DNA of 64,000 bases, from contig CM050656.1 of NCBI GenBank assembly GCA_027574665.1, positions 9,003,501-9,067,500 of the forward strand, in the 5' to 3' direction. Below, one piece after another: positions 1 to 10,199 of the stretch (positions are counted from its first letter, which is position 1; every line of letters begins with the position of its first letter). The position numbers and the translations under genes were made by a program. The stretch comes from Rhynochetos jubatus. Lineage: Eukaryota; Chordata; Aves; Eurypygiformes; Rhynochetidae. The notes below the pieces were generated by a model that saw only the letters and a program-made list of their open reading frames with translations, was not told the origin of the DNA and did not search any database.

Positions 1-55
1 CAGGCCTTTGCAATGCCAATTATCCCTGGAGCTGTGGGCTTTCTGGTTCTCCAGA
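1..55 (+). repeat. Partial satellite unit at left edge
   Basis: This is the last 55 bases (consensus 122-176) of a unit cut by the window edge. It runs from CAGGCC to CTCCAGA, and the first telomeric hexamer of the next unit starts at 56. Confidence 0.95.
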
Positions 56-1112
56 CCCTAACCCTAACCCTAACCCTAGAAGTTGCCGACCGCGGTTTCC
101 GGCCACGCCCCCCCCGCGTTCTGGCTAGGAAAGCTGGGGAGGGAGCCATGTCGGTGCAGTGTCGTGCTCCTCTTGGCAGGCCTTTGCAATGCCAATTATC
201 CCTGGAGCTGTGGGCTTTCTGGTTCTCCAGACCCTAACCCTAACCCTAACCCTAGAAGTTGCCGACCGCGCTTTCCGGCCACGCCCCCCGTATGTTCTGG
301 CTAGGAAAGCTGGGGAGGGAGCCATGTCGGTGCAGTGTCGTGCTCCTCTTGGCAGGCCTTTACAATCTCAATTATCCCTGGAGCTGTGGGCTTTCTGGTT
401 CTCCAGACCCTAACCCTAACCCTAACCCTAGAAGTTGCCGACGGCGGTTTCCGGCCACGCCCCCCCCGCGTTCTGGCTAGGAAAGCTGGGGAGGGAGCCA
501 TGTCGGTGCAGTGTCGTGCTCCTCTTGGCAGGCCTTTGCAATCCCAATTATCCCTGGAGCTGTGGGCTTTCTGGTTCTCCAGACCCTAACCCTAACCCTA
601 ACCCTAGAAGTTGCCGACCGCGGTTTCCGGCCACGCCCCCCCCGGGTTCTAGCCGGGAAAGCTGGGGAGAGAGCCATGTCGGTGCAGTGTCGTGCTCCTC
701 TTGGCAGGCCTTTGCAATGCCAATTATCCCTGGAGCTGTGGGCTTTCTGGTTCTCCAGACCCTAACCCTAACCCTAACCCTAGAAGTTGCCGACCGCGGT
801 TTCCGGCCACGCCCCCCCCGCGTTCTGGCTAGGAAAGCTGGGGAGGGAGCCATGTCGGTGCAGTGTCGTGCTCCTCTTGGCAGGCCTTTGCAATGCAAAT
901 TATCCCTGGAGCTGTGGGCTTTCTGGTTCTCCAGACCCTAACCCTAACCCTAACCCTAGAAGTTGCCGACCGCGGTTTCCGGCCACGCCCCCCCCCGCGT
1001 TCTGGCTAGGAAAGCTGGGGAGGGAGCCATGTCGGTGCAGTGTCGTGCTCCTCTTGGCAGGCCTTTGCAATGCCAATTATCCCTGGAGCTGTGGGCTTTC
1101 TGGTTCTCCAGA

Positions 1113-1135
1113 CCCTAACCCTAACCCTAACCCTA
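1113..1135 (-). repeat. Telomeric hexamer tract of the type unit
   Basis: Three CCCTAA copies plus CCCTA on the plus strand, which is TTAGGG on the minus strand. The same 23-bp tract opens every unit, giving roughly 1400 nominal hexamers in the window. I found no unit with three or five hexamers, only base changes inside them. The minus strand carries TAGGGTT, the core recognised by the Myb domains of vertebrate TRF1 and TRF2, several times per unit. It also carries four GGG runs with 3-nt spacers, the standard pattern for an intramolecular G-quadruplex. Binding and folding are inferences from known telomere biology. Confidence 0.97.
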
Positions 1136-1172
1136 GAAGTTGCCGACCGCGGTTTCCGGCCACGCCCCCCCC
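1136..1172 (+). promoter_or_regulatory. CpG-rich segment and C-tract; possible KLF/Sp-type site
   Basis: This part of the unit has most of its CpG dinucleotides, the SacII site CCGCGG at 1147-1152, and CCACGCCCC at 1160-1168 running into the C homopolymer. CCACGCCC resembles the CACCC/GC-box sites bound by KLF and Sp zinc-finger proteins. In human subtelomeres, CpG-rich repeats next to the hexamers act as TERRA promoters, so a similar role is conceivable here. That is analogy only: I see no TATA box or other start signal. It is also the most variable part of the unit. Confidence 0.25.
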
Positions 1173-1192
1173 GCGTTCTGGCTAGGAAAGCT

Positions 1193-1200
1193 GGGGAGGG
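1193..1200 (+). promoter_or_regulatory. GGGGAGGG purine tract (MAZ/Sp-like)
   Basis: GGGGAGGG occurs in nearly every unit and matches the G-rich core bound by MAZ-type zinc-finger proteins. A recurrent variant, GGGGAGAG, breaks it (for example at 666-673 and 2253-2260). The G-rich strand here is the plus strand, opposite to the telomeric tract. Regulatory use is unproven. Confidence 0.2.
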
Positions 1201-1229
1201 AGCCATGTCGGTGCAGTGTCGTGCTCCTC

Positions 1230-1252
1230 TTGGCAGGCCTTTGCAATGCCAA
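1230..1252. repeat. Short inverted repeat TTGGCA-N11-TGCCAA
   Basis: Perfect 6-bp arms at 1230-1235 and 1247-1252 flank an 11-base loop that includes the StuI site. The arms also contain the NFI half sites TTGGC and GCCAA, but 13 bases apart rather than the 5 of a standard NFI palindrome. Common variants (AATCCC, CATCCC, AATGACAATTG) damage the right arm, so strong selection on a hairpin is unlikely. Confidence 0.5.
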
Positions 1253-1258
1253 TTATCC

Positions 1259-1287
1259 CTGGAGCTGTGGGCTTTCTGGTTCTCCAG
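1259..1287. repeat. Short inverted repeat CTGGAG-N17-CTCCAG beside the telomeric tract
   Basis: Perfect 6-bp arms at 1259-1264 and 1282-1287 with a 17-base loop lie directly before the next unit's hexamers. Both arms are intact in nearly all units. Exceptions include CCTAGAG at about 60477 and 63822 and CCAGGAG at about 17989 and 19211. A hairpin or a dyad protein site is possible but not shown. Confidence 0.45.
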
Positions 1288-2169
1288 ACCCTAACCCTAA
1301 CCCTAACCCTAGAAGTTGCCGACCGCGGTTTCCGGCCACGCCCCCCCCGCGTTCTGGCTAGGAAAGCTTGGGAGGGAGCCATGTCGGTGCAGTGTCGTGC
1401 TCCTCTTGGCAGGCCTTTGCAATGCCAATTATCCCTGGAGCTGTGGGCTTTCTGGTTCTCCAGACCCTAACCCTAACCCTAACCCTAGAAGTTGCCGACC
1501 GCGGTTTCCGGCCACGCCCCCCCCCGCGTTCTGGCTAGGAAAGCTGGGGAGGGAGCCATGTCGGTGCAGTGTCGTGCTCCTCTTGGCAGGCCTTTGCAAT
1601 GCCAATTATCCCTGGAGCTGTGGGCTTTCTGGTTCTCCAGACGCTAACCCTAACCCTAACCCTAGAAGTTGCCGACCGTGGTTTCCGGCCACGCCCCCCC
1701 CGGGTTCTGGCTAGGAAAGCTGGGGAGGGAGCCATGTCGGTGCAGTGTCGTGCTCCTCTTGGCAGGCCTTTGCAATGCCAATTATCCCTGGAGCTGTGGG
1801 CTTTCTAGTTCTCCAGACCCTAACCCTAACCCTAACCCTAGAAGTTGCCGACCGCGGTTTCCGGCCACGCCCCCCCCGCGTTCTGGCTAGGAAAGCTGGG
1901 GAGGGAGCCATGTCGGTGCAGTGTCGTGCTCCTCTTGGCAGGCCTTTGCAATGCCAATTATCCCTGGAGCTGTGGGCTTTCTGGTTCTCCAGACCCTAAC
2001 CCTAACCCTAACCCTAGAAGTTGCCGACCGCGGTTTCCGGCCACGCCCCCCGTGGGTTCTGGCTAGGAAAGCTGGGGAGGGAGCCATGTCGGTGCAGTGT
2101 CGTGCTCCTCTTGGCAGGCCTTTACAATCTCAATTATCCCTGGAGCTGTGGGCTTTCTGGTTCTCCAGA

Positions 2170-5100
2170 CCCTAACCCTAACCCTAACCCTAGAAGTTGC
2201 CGACCGCGGTTTCCAGCCACGCCCCCCCCGGGTCCTGGCTAGGAAAGCTGGGGAGAGAGCCATGTCGGTGCAGTGTCGTGCTCCTCTTGGCAGGCCTTTG
2301 CAATCCCAATTATCCCTGGAGCTGTGGGCTTTCTGGTTCTCCAGACCCTAACCCTAACCCTAACCCTAGAAGTTGCCGACCGCGCTTTCCGGCCACGCCC
2401 CCCCCGCGTTCTGGCTAGGAAAGCTGGGGAGGGAGCCATGTCGGTGCAGTGTCGTGCTCCTCTTGGCAGGCCTTTGCCATCCCAATTATCCCTGGAGCTG
2501 TGGGCTTTCTGGTTCTCCAGACTCTAACCCTAACCCTAACCCTAGAAGTTGCCGACCGCGGTTTCCGGCCACGCCCCCCCCGCGTTCTGGCTAGGAAAGC
2601 TGGGGAGGGAGCCATGTCGGTGCAGTGTCGTCCTCCTCTTGGCAGGCCTTTGCAATGCCAATTATCCCTGGAGCTGTGGGCTTTCTGGTTCTCCAGACCC
2701 TAACCCTAACCCTAACCCTAGAAGTTGTCGACCGCGGTTTCCGGTCACGCCCCCCCCGCGTTCTGGCTAGGAAAGCTGGGGAGGGAGCCATGTCGGTGCA
2801 GTGTCGTGCTCCTCTTGGCAGGCCTTTGCAATGCCAATTATCCCTGGAGCTGTGGGCTTTCTGGTTCTCCAGACCCTAACCCTAACCCTAACCCTAGAAG
2901 TTGCCGACCGCGGTTTCCGGCCACGCCCCCCGTGGGTTCTGGCTAGGAAAGCTGGGGAGGGAGCCATGTCGGTGCAGTGTCGTGCTCCTCTTGGCAGGCC
3001 TTTGCAATGCCAATTATCCCTGGAGCTGTGGGCTTTCTGGTTCTCCAGACCCTAACCCTAACCCTAACCCTAGAAGTTGCCGACCGCGCTTTCTGGCCAC
3101 GCCCCCGCCGGGTCCTGGCTAGGAAAGCTGGGGAGGGAGCCATGTCGGTGCAGTGTCGTGCTCCTCTTGGCAGGCCTTTGCAATGCCAATTATCCCTGGA
3201 GCTGTGGGCTTTCTGGTTCTCCAGACCCTAACCCTAACCCTAACCCTAGAAGTTGCCGACGGCGGTTTCCGGCCACGCCCCCCCCGCGTTCTGGCTAGGA
3301 AAGCTGGGGAGGGAGCCATGTCGGTGCAGTGTCGTGCTCCTCTTGGCAGGCCTTTGCAATGCCAGTTATCCCTGGAGCTGTGGGCTTTCTGGTTCTCCAG
3401 ACGCTAACCCTAACCCTAACCCTAGAAGTTGCCGACCGCGGTTTCCGGCCACGCCCCCCCCGGGTTCTAGCCGGGAAAGCTGGGGAGGGAGCCATGTCGG
3501 TGCAGTGTCGTGCTCCTCTTGGCAGGCCTTTGCAATGCCAATTATCCCTGGAGCTGTGGGCTTTCTGGTTCTCCAGACCCTAACCCTAACCCTAACCCTA
3601 GAAGTTGCCGACCGCGGTTTCCGGCCACGCCCCCCCCCGCGTTCTGGCTAGGAAAGCTGGGGAGGGAGCCATGTCGGTGCAGTGTCGTGCTCCTCTTGGC
3701 AGGCCTTTGCAATGCCAATTATCCCTGGAGCTGTGGGCTTTCTGGTTCTCCAGACCCTAACCCTAACCCTAACCCTAGAAGTTGCCGACCGCGGTTTCCG
3801 GCCACGCCCCCCCCGCGTTCTGGCTAGGAAAGCTGGGGAGGGAGCCATGTCGGTGCAGTGTCGTGCTCCTCTTGGCAGGCCTTTGCAATGCCAATTATCC
3901 CTGGAGCTGTGGGCTTTCTGGTTCTCCAGACCCTAACCCTAACCCTAACCCTAGAAGTTGCCGACCGCGGTTTCCGGCCACGCCCCCCCCGCGTTCTGGC
4001 TAGGAAAGCTGGGGAGGGAGCCATGTCGGTGCAGTGTCGTGCTCCTCTTGGCAGGCCTTTGCAATGCCAATTATCCCTGGAGCTGTGGGCTTTCTGGTTC
4101 TCCAGACCCTAACCCTAACCCTAACCCTAGAAGTTGCCGACCGCGGTTTCCGGCCACGCCCCCCCCGCGTTCTGGCTAGGAGAGCTGGGGAGGGAGCCAT
4201 GTCGGTGCAGTGTCGTGCTCCTCTTGGCAGGCCTTTGCAATCCCAATTATCCCTGGAGCTGTGGGCTTTCTGGTTCTCCAGACCCTAACCCTAACCCTAA
4301 CCCTAGAAGTTGCCGACCGCGCTTTCCGGCCATGCCCCCCAAGCGTTCTGGCTAGGAAAGCTGGGGAGGGAGCCATGTCGGTGCAGTGTCGTGCTCCTCT
4401 TGGCAGGCCTTTACAATCCCAATTATCCCTGGAGCTGTGGGCTTTCTGGTTCTCCAGACCCTAACCCTAACCCTAACCCTAGAAGTTGCCGACCGCGCTT
4501 TCCGGCCACGCCCCCCCCGCGTTCTGGCTAGGAAAGCTGGGGAGGGAGCCATGTCGGTGCAGTGTCGTGCTCCTCTTGGCAGGCCTTTGCAATGCCAATT
4601 ATCCCTGGAGCTGTGGGCTTTCTGGTTCTCCAGACCCTAACCCTAACCCTAAACCTAGAAGTTGCCGACCGCGGTTTCCGGCCACGCCCCCCCCCGCGTT
4701 CTGGCTAGGAAAGCTGGGGAGGGAGCCATGTCGGTGCAGTGTCGTGCTCCTCTTGGCAGGCCTTTGCAATGCCAATTATCCCTGGAGCTGTGGGCTTTCT
4801 GGTTCTCCAGACCCTAACCCTAACCCTAAACCTAGAAGTTGCCGACCGCGGTTTCCGGACACGCCCCCACCGCGTTCTGGCTAGGAAAGCTGGGGAGGGA
4901 GCCATGTCGGTGCAGTGTCGTGCTCCTCTTGGCAGGCCTTTGCAATGCCAATTATCCCTGGAGCTGTGGGCTTTCTGGTTCTCCAGACCCTAACCCTAAC
5001 CCTAACCCTAGAAGTTGCCGACCGCGGTTTCCGGCCACGCCCCCCCCGCGTTCTGGCTAGGAAAGCTGGGGAGGGAGCCATGTCGGTGCAGTGTCGTGCT

Positions 5101-8100
5101 CCTCTTGGCAGGCCTTTGCAATGCCAATTATCCCTGGAGCTGTGGGCTTTCTGGTTCTCCAGACGCTAACCCTAACCCTAACCCTAGAAGTTGCCGACCA
5201 CGGTTTCCGGCCACGCCCCCCCCGGGTTCTAGCCGGGAAAGCTGGGGAGGGAGCCATGTCGGTGCAGTGTCGTGCTCCTCTTGGCAGGCCTTTGCAATGC
5301 CAATTATCCCTGGAGCTGTGGGCTTTCTGGTTCTCCAGACCCTAACCCTAACCCTAACCCTAGAAGTTGCCGACCGCGCTTTCCGGCCACGCCCCCCCCG
5401 GGTTCTGGCTAGGAAAGCTGGGGAGGGAGCCATGTCGGTGCAGTGTCGTGCTCCTCTTGGCAGGCCTTTGCCATCCCAATTATCCCTGGAGCTGTGGGCT
5501 TTCTGGTTCTCCAGACCCTAACCCTAACCCTAACCCTAGAAGTTGCCGACCGCGCTTTCTGGCCACGCCCCCCAAGCGTTCTGGCTAGGAAAGCTGGGGA
5601 GGGAGCCATGTCGTTGCAGTGTCGTGCTCCTCTTGGCAGGCCTTTGCAATGCCAATTATCCCTGGAGCTGTGGGCTTTCTGGTTCTCCAGACCCTAACCC
5701 TAACCCTAACCCTAGAAGTTGCCGACCGCGGTTTCCAGCCACGCCCCCCCCGGGTCCTGGCTAGGAAAGCTGGGGAGAGAGCCATGTCGGTGCAGTGTCG
5801 TGCTCCTCTTGGCAGGCCTTTGCAATGCCAATTATCCCTGGAGCTGTGGGCTTTCTGGTTCTCCAGACCCTAACCCTAACCCTAACCCTAGAAGTTGCCG
5901 ACCGCGCTTTCCGGCCACGCCCCCCCCGCGTTCTGGCTAGGAAAGCTGGGGAGGGAGCCATGTCGGTGCAGTGTCGTGCTCCTCTTGGCAGGCCTTTGCC
6001 ATCCCAATTATCCCTGGAGCTGTGGGCTTTCTGGTTCTCCAGACTCTAACCCTAACCCTAACCCTAGAAGTTGCCGACCGCGGTTTCCGGCCACGCCCCC
6101 CCCGCGTTCTGGCTAGGAAAGCTGGGGAGGGAGCCATGTCGGTGCAGTGTCGTGCTCCTCTTGGCAGGCCTTTGCAATGCCAATTATCCCTGGAGCTGTG
6201 GGCTTTCTGGTTCTCCAGACCCTAACCCTAACCCTAACCCTAGAAGTTGTCGACCGCGGTTTCCGGTCACGCCCCCCCCGGGTTCTGGCTAGGAAAGCTG
6301 GGGAGGGAGCCATGTCGGTGCAGTGTCGTGCTCCTCTTGGCAGGCCTTTGCAATGCCAATTATCCCTGGAGCTGTGGGCTTTCTGGTTCTCCAGACCCTA
6401 ACCCTAACCCTAACCCTAGAAGTTGCCGACCGCGCTTTCTGGCCACGCCCCCGCCGGGTCCTGGCTAGGAAAGCTGGGGAGGGAGCCATGTCGGTGCAGT
6501 GTCGTGCTCCTCTTGGCAGGCCTTTGCAATGCCAATTATCCCTGGAGCTGTGGGCTTTCTGGTTCTCCAGACCCTAACCCTAACCCTAACCCTAGAAGTT
6601 GCCGACGGCGGTTTCCGGCCACGCCCCCCCCGCGTTCTGGCTAGGAAAGCTGGGGAGGGAGCCATGTCGGTGCAGTGTCGTGCTCCTCTTGGCAGGCCTT
6701 TGCAATGCCAATTATCCCTGGAGCTGTGGGCTTTCTGGTTCTCCAGACGCTAACCCTAACCCTAACCCTAGAAGTTGCCGACCGCGGTTTCCGGCCACGC
6801 CCCCCCCGGGTTCTAGCCGGGAAAGCTGGGGAGGGAGCCATGTCGGTGCAGTGTCGTGCTCCTCTTGGCAGGCCTTTGCAATGCCAATTATCCCTGGAGC
6901 TGTGGGCTTTCTGGTTCTCCAGACCCTAACCCTAACCCTAACCCTAGAAGTTGCCGACCGCGGTTTCCGGCCACGCCCCCCCCGGGTTCTGGCTAGGAAA
7001 GCTGGGGAGGGAGCCATGTCGGTGCAGTGTCGTGCTCCTCTTGGCAGGCCTTTGCAATGCCAATTATCCCTGGAGCTGTGGGCTTTCTGGTTCTCCAGAC
7101 CCTAACCCTAACCCTAACCCTAGAAGTTGCCGACCGCGGTTTCCGGCCACGCCCCCCCCGCGTTCTGGCTAGGAAAGCTGGGGAGGGAGCCATGTCGGTG
7201 CAGTGTCGTGCTCCTCTTGGCAGGCCTTTGTAATGCCAATTATCCCTGGAGCTGTGGGCTTTCTGGTTCTCCAGACCCTAACCCTAACCCTAACCCTAGA
7301 AGTTGCCGACCGCGGTTTCCGGCCACGCCCCCCCCCGCGTTCTGGCTAGGAAAGCTAGGGAGGGAGCCATGTCGGTGCAGTGTCGTGCTCCTCTTGGCAG
7401 GCCTTTGCAATGCCAATTATCCCTGGAGCTGTGGGCTTTCTGGTTCTCCAGACGCTAACCCTAACCCTAACCCTAGAAGTTGCCGACCGTGGTTTCCGGC
7501 CACGCCCCCCCCACGTTCTGGCTAGGAAAGCTGGGGAGGGAGCCATGTCGGTGCAGTGTCGTGCTCCTCTTGGCAGGCCTTTGCAATGCCAATTATCCCT
7601 GGAGCTGTGGGCTTTCTGGTTCTCCAGACCCTAACCCTAACCCTAACCCTAGAAGTTGCCGACCGCGGTTTCCGGCCACGCCCCCCCCGCGTTCTGGCTA
7701 GGAAAGCTGGGGAGGGAGCCATGTCGGTGCAGTGTCGTGCTCCTCTTGGCAGGCCTTTGCAATGCCAATTATCCCTGGAGCTGTGGGCTTTCTGGTTCTC
7801 CAGACCCTAACCCTAACCCTAACCCTAGAAGTTGCCGACCGCGCTTTCCGGCCATGCCCCCCAAGCGTTCTGGCTAGGAAAGCTGGGGAGGGAGCCATGT
7901 CGGTGCAGTGTCGTGCTCCTCTTGGCAGGCCTTTACAATCCCAATTATCCCTGGAGCTGTGGGCTTTCTGGTTCTCCAGACCCTAACCCTAACCCTAACC
8001 CTAGAAGTTGCCGACCGCGGTTTCCGGCCACGCCCCCCCCGCGTTCTGGCTAGGAAAGCTGGGGAGGGAGCCATGTCGGTGCAGTGTCGTGCTCCTCTTG

Positions 8101-9400
8101 GCAGGCCTTTGCCATCCCAATTATCCCTGGAGCTGTGGGCTTTCTGGTTCTCCAGACCCTAACCCTAACCCTAACCCTAGAAGTTGCCGACCGCGCTTTC
8201 CGGCCACGCCCCCCAAGCGTTCTGGCTAGGAAAGCTGGGGAGGGAGCCATGTCGGTGCAGTGTCGTGCTCCTCTTGGCAGGCCTTTGCAATGCCAATTAT
8301 CCCTGGAGCTGTGGGCTTTCTGGTTCTCCAGACCCTAACCCTAACCCTAACCCTAGAAGTTGCCGACCGCAGTTTCCGGCCACGCCCCCCGTGGGTTCTG
8401 GCTAGGAAAGCTGGGGAGGGAGCCATGTCGGTGCAGTGTCGTGCTCCTCTTGGCAGGCCTTTGCAATGCCAATTATCCCTGGAGCTGTGGGCTTTCTGGT
8501 TCTCCAGACCCTAACCCTAACCCTAAACCTAGAAGTTGCCGACCGCGGTTTCCGGACACGCCCCCACCGCGTTCTGGCTAGGAAAGCTGGGGAGGGAGCC
8601 ATGTCGGTGCAGTGTCGTGCTCCTCTTGGCAGGCCTTTGCAATGCCAATTATCCCTGGAGCTGTGGGCTTTCTGGTTCTCCAGACCCTAACCCTAACCCT
8701 AACCCTAGAAGTTGCCGACCGCGGTTTCCGGCCACGCCCCCCCCGCGTTCTGGCTAGGAAAGCTGGGGAGGGAGCCATGTCGGTGCAGTGTCGTGCTCCT
8801 CTTGGCAGGCCTTTGCAATGCCAATTATCCCTGGAGCTGTGGGCTTTCTGGTTCTCCAGACGCTAACCCTAACCCTAACCCTAGAAGTTGCCGACTGCGA
8901 TTTCCGGCCACGCCCCCCCCGGGTTCTAGCCGGGAAAGCTGGGGAGGGAGCCATGTCGGTGCAGTGTCGTGCTCCTCTTGGCAGGCCTTTGCAATGCCAA
9001 TTATCCCTGGAGCTGTGGGCTTTCTGGTTCTCCAGACCCTAACCCTAACCCTAACCCTAGAAGTTGCCGACCGCGCTTTCCGGCCACGCCCCCCCCGCGT
9101 TCTGGCTAGGAAAGCTGGGGAGGGAGCCATGTCGGTGCAGTGTCGTGCTCCTCTTGGCAGGCCTTTGCCATCCCAATTATCCCTGGAGCTGTGGGCTTTC
9201 TGGTTCTCCAGACCCTAACCCTAACCCTAACCCTAGAAGTTGCCGACCGCGCTTTCTGGCCACGCCCCCCAAGCGTTCTGGCTAGGAAAGCTGGGGAGGG
9301 AGCCATGTCGTTGCAGTGTCGTGCTCCTCTTGGCAGGCCTTTGCAATCCCAATTATCCCTGGAGCTGTGGGCTTTCTGGTTCTCCAGACCCTAACCCTAA
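2170..9400 (+). repeat. Higher-order repeat of 20-21 units (3.5-3.7 kb), two copies
   Basis: Variant units starting near 2197, 2373 and 2549 recur at 5719, 5895 and 6071, an offset of 3522 bp (20 units). From about 3077 the offset is 3346 bp, because copy 2 lacks the GTGGG-bearing unit near 2930. Later it returns to 3522 (4310 to 7832) and then becomes 3697 (4839 to 8536, 5543 to 9240). The copies are therefore collinear but differ by whole units. Shared rare markers include GACTCTAAC at about 2519 and 6041, and GTTGTCGACC with CCGGTCACG at about 2725 and 6247. The middle part (about 3600-4130 against 6950-7480) matches less well. Confidence 0.75.
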
Positions 9401-10060
9401 CCCTAAACCTAGAAGTTGCCGACTGCAGTTTCCGGCCACGCCCCCCGTGGGTTCTGGCTAGGAAAGCTGGGGAGGGAGCCATGTCGGTGCAGTGTCGTGC
9501 TCCTCTTGGCAGGCCTTTGCAATGCCAATTATCCCTGGAGCTGTGGGCTTTCTGGTTCTCCAGACCCTAACCCTAACCCTAAACCTAGAAGTTGCCGACC
9601 GCGGTTTCCGGACACGCCCCCACCGCGTTCTGGCTAGGAAAGCTGGGGAGGGAGCCATGTCGGTGCAGTGTCGTGCTCCTCTTGGCAGGCCTTTGCAATG
9701 CCAATTATCCCTGGAGCTGTGGGCTTTCTGGTTCTCCAGACCCTAACCCTAACCCTAACCCTAGAAGTTGCCGACCGCGGTTTCCGGCCACGCCCCCCCC
9801 GCGTTCTGGCTAGGAAAGCTGGGGAGGGAGCCATGTCGGTGCAGTGTCGTGCTCCTCTTGGCAGGCCTTTGCAATGCCAATTATCCCTGGAGCTGTGGGC
9901 TTTCTGGTTCTCCAGACGCTAACCCTAACCCTAACCCTAGAAGTTGCCGACCACGGTTTCCGGCCACGCCCCCCCCGGGTTCTAGCCGGGAAAGCTGGGG
10001 AGGGAGCCATGTCGGTGCAGTGTCGTGCTCCTCTTGGCAGGCCTTTGCAATGCCAATTAT
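8195..10060 (+). repeat. Tandem 6-unit repeat (1056 bp)
   Basis: The consecutive variants GTGGG (about 8390), CCTAAACCTAG with CCGGACACGCCCCCACCGCG (about 8525-8570), a consensus unit, and GCTAAC with TAGCCGGG (about 8860-8935) return exactly 1056 bp later (about 9446, 9581-9626 and 9916-9991). A few bases differ, for example CTGCGATTT at about 8895 against CCACGGTTT at about 9951. A related block occurs at about 4825-5245. 1056 is six times 176 with no net length change. Confidence 0.75.
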
Positions 10061-10199
10061 CCCTGGAGCTGTGGGCTTTCTGGTTCTCCAGACCCTAACC
10101 CTAACCCTAACCCTAGAAGTTGCCGACCGCGGTTTCCGGCCACGCCCCCCCAGCGTTCTGGCTAGGAAAGCTGGGGAGAGAGCCATGTCGGTGCAGTGT

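Larger units (their letters stand above)
1113..1288 (+). repeat. Reference consensus monomer (176 bp)
   Basis: I use this unit as the type copy because it matches the most common base at each position that I compared. It holds four nominal CCCTAA hexamers at 1113-1135, the CpG-rich segment at 1136-1164, eight C at 1165-1172, GCGTTCTGGCTAGG at 1173-1186, GGGGAGGG at 1193-1200, and the constant segment from 1203 to 1288. Counted by hand it has 58 C, 49 G, 41 T and 28 A, and nine CpG. It contains one StuI site (AGGCCT, 1235-1240) and one SacII site (CCGCGG, 1147-1152). StuI should therefore cut the array into a 176-bp ladder. Its length, near one nucleosome plus linker, is typical of satellite monomers in many eukaryotes. 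No function can be assigned from the sequence alone. Confidence 0.95.
1..2170 (+). repeat. Irregular monomer zone at left end
   Basis: About 12 units without a clear local higher-order period. The stretch of about 1316-1890, including a unit with CCGTGG in place of CCGCGG near 1677, recurs with few changes about 5811 bp (33 units) later, at 7127-7701. One unit (about 1803) has CTTTCTAGTT in place of CTTTCTGGTT. No gene is present. Confidence 0.7.

Noticed and set aside
1113..1288. CENP-B box in the monomer
   Set aside because: The required TTCG...CGGG pattern is absent from the consensus on either strand, so there is no sequence evidence for a centromeric role of this kind.
1265..1288. Splice acceptor-like CTTTCTGGTTCTCCAG at the unit end
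   Set aside because: It resembles a pyrimidine tract plus CAG, but there is no convincing donor or exon. It recurs in every unit and is best explained by base composition.
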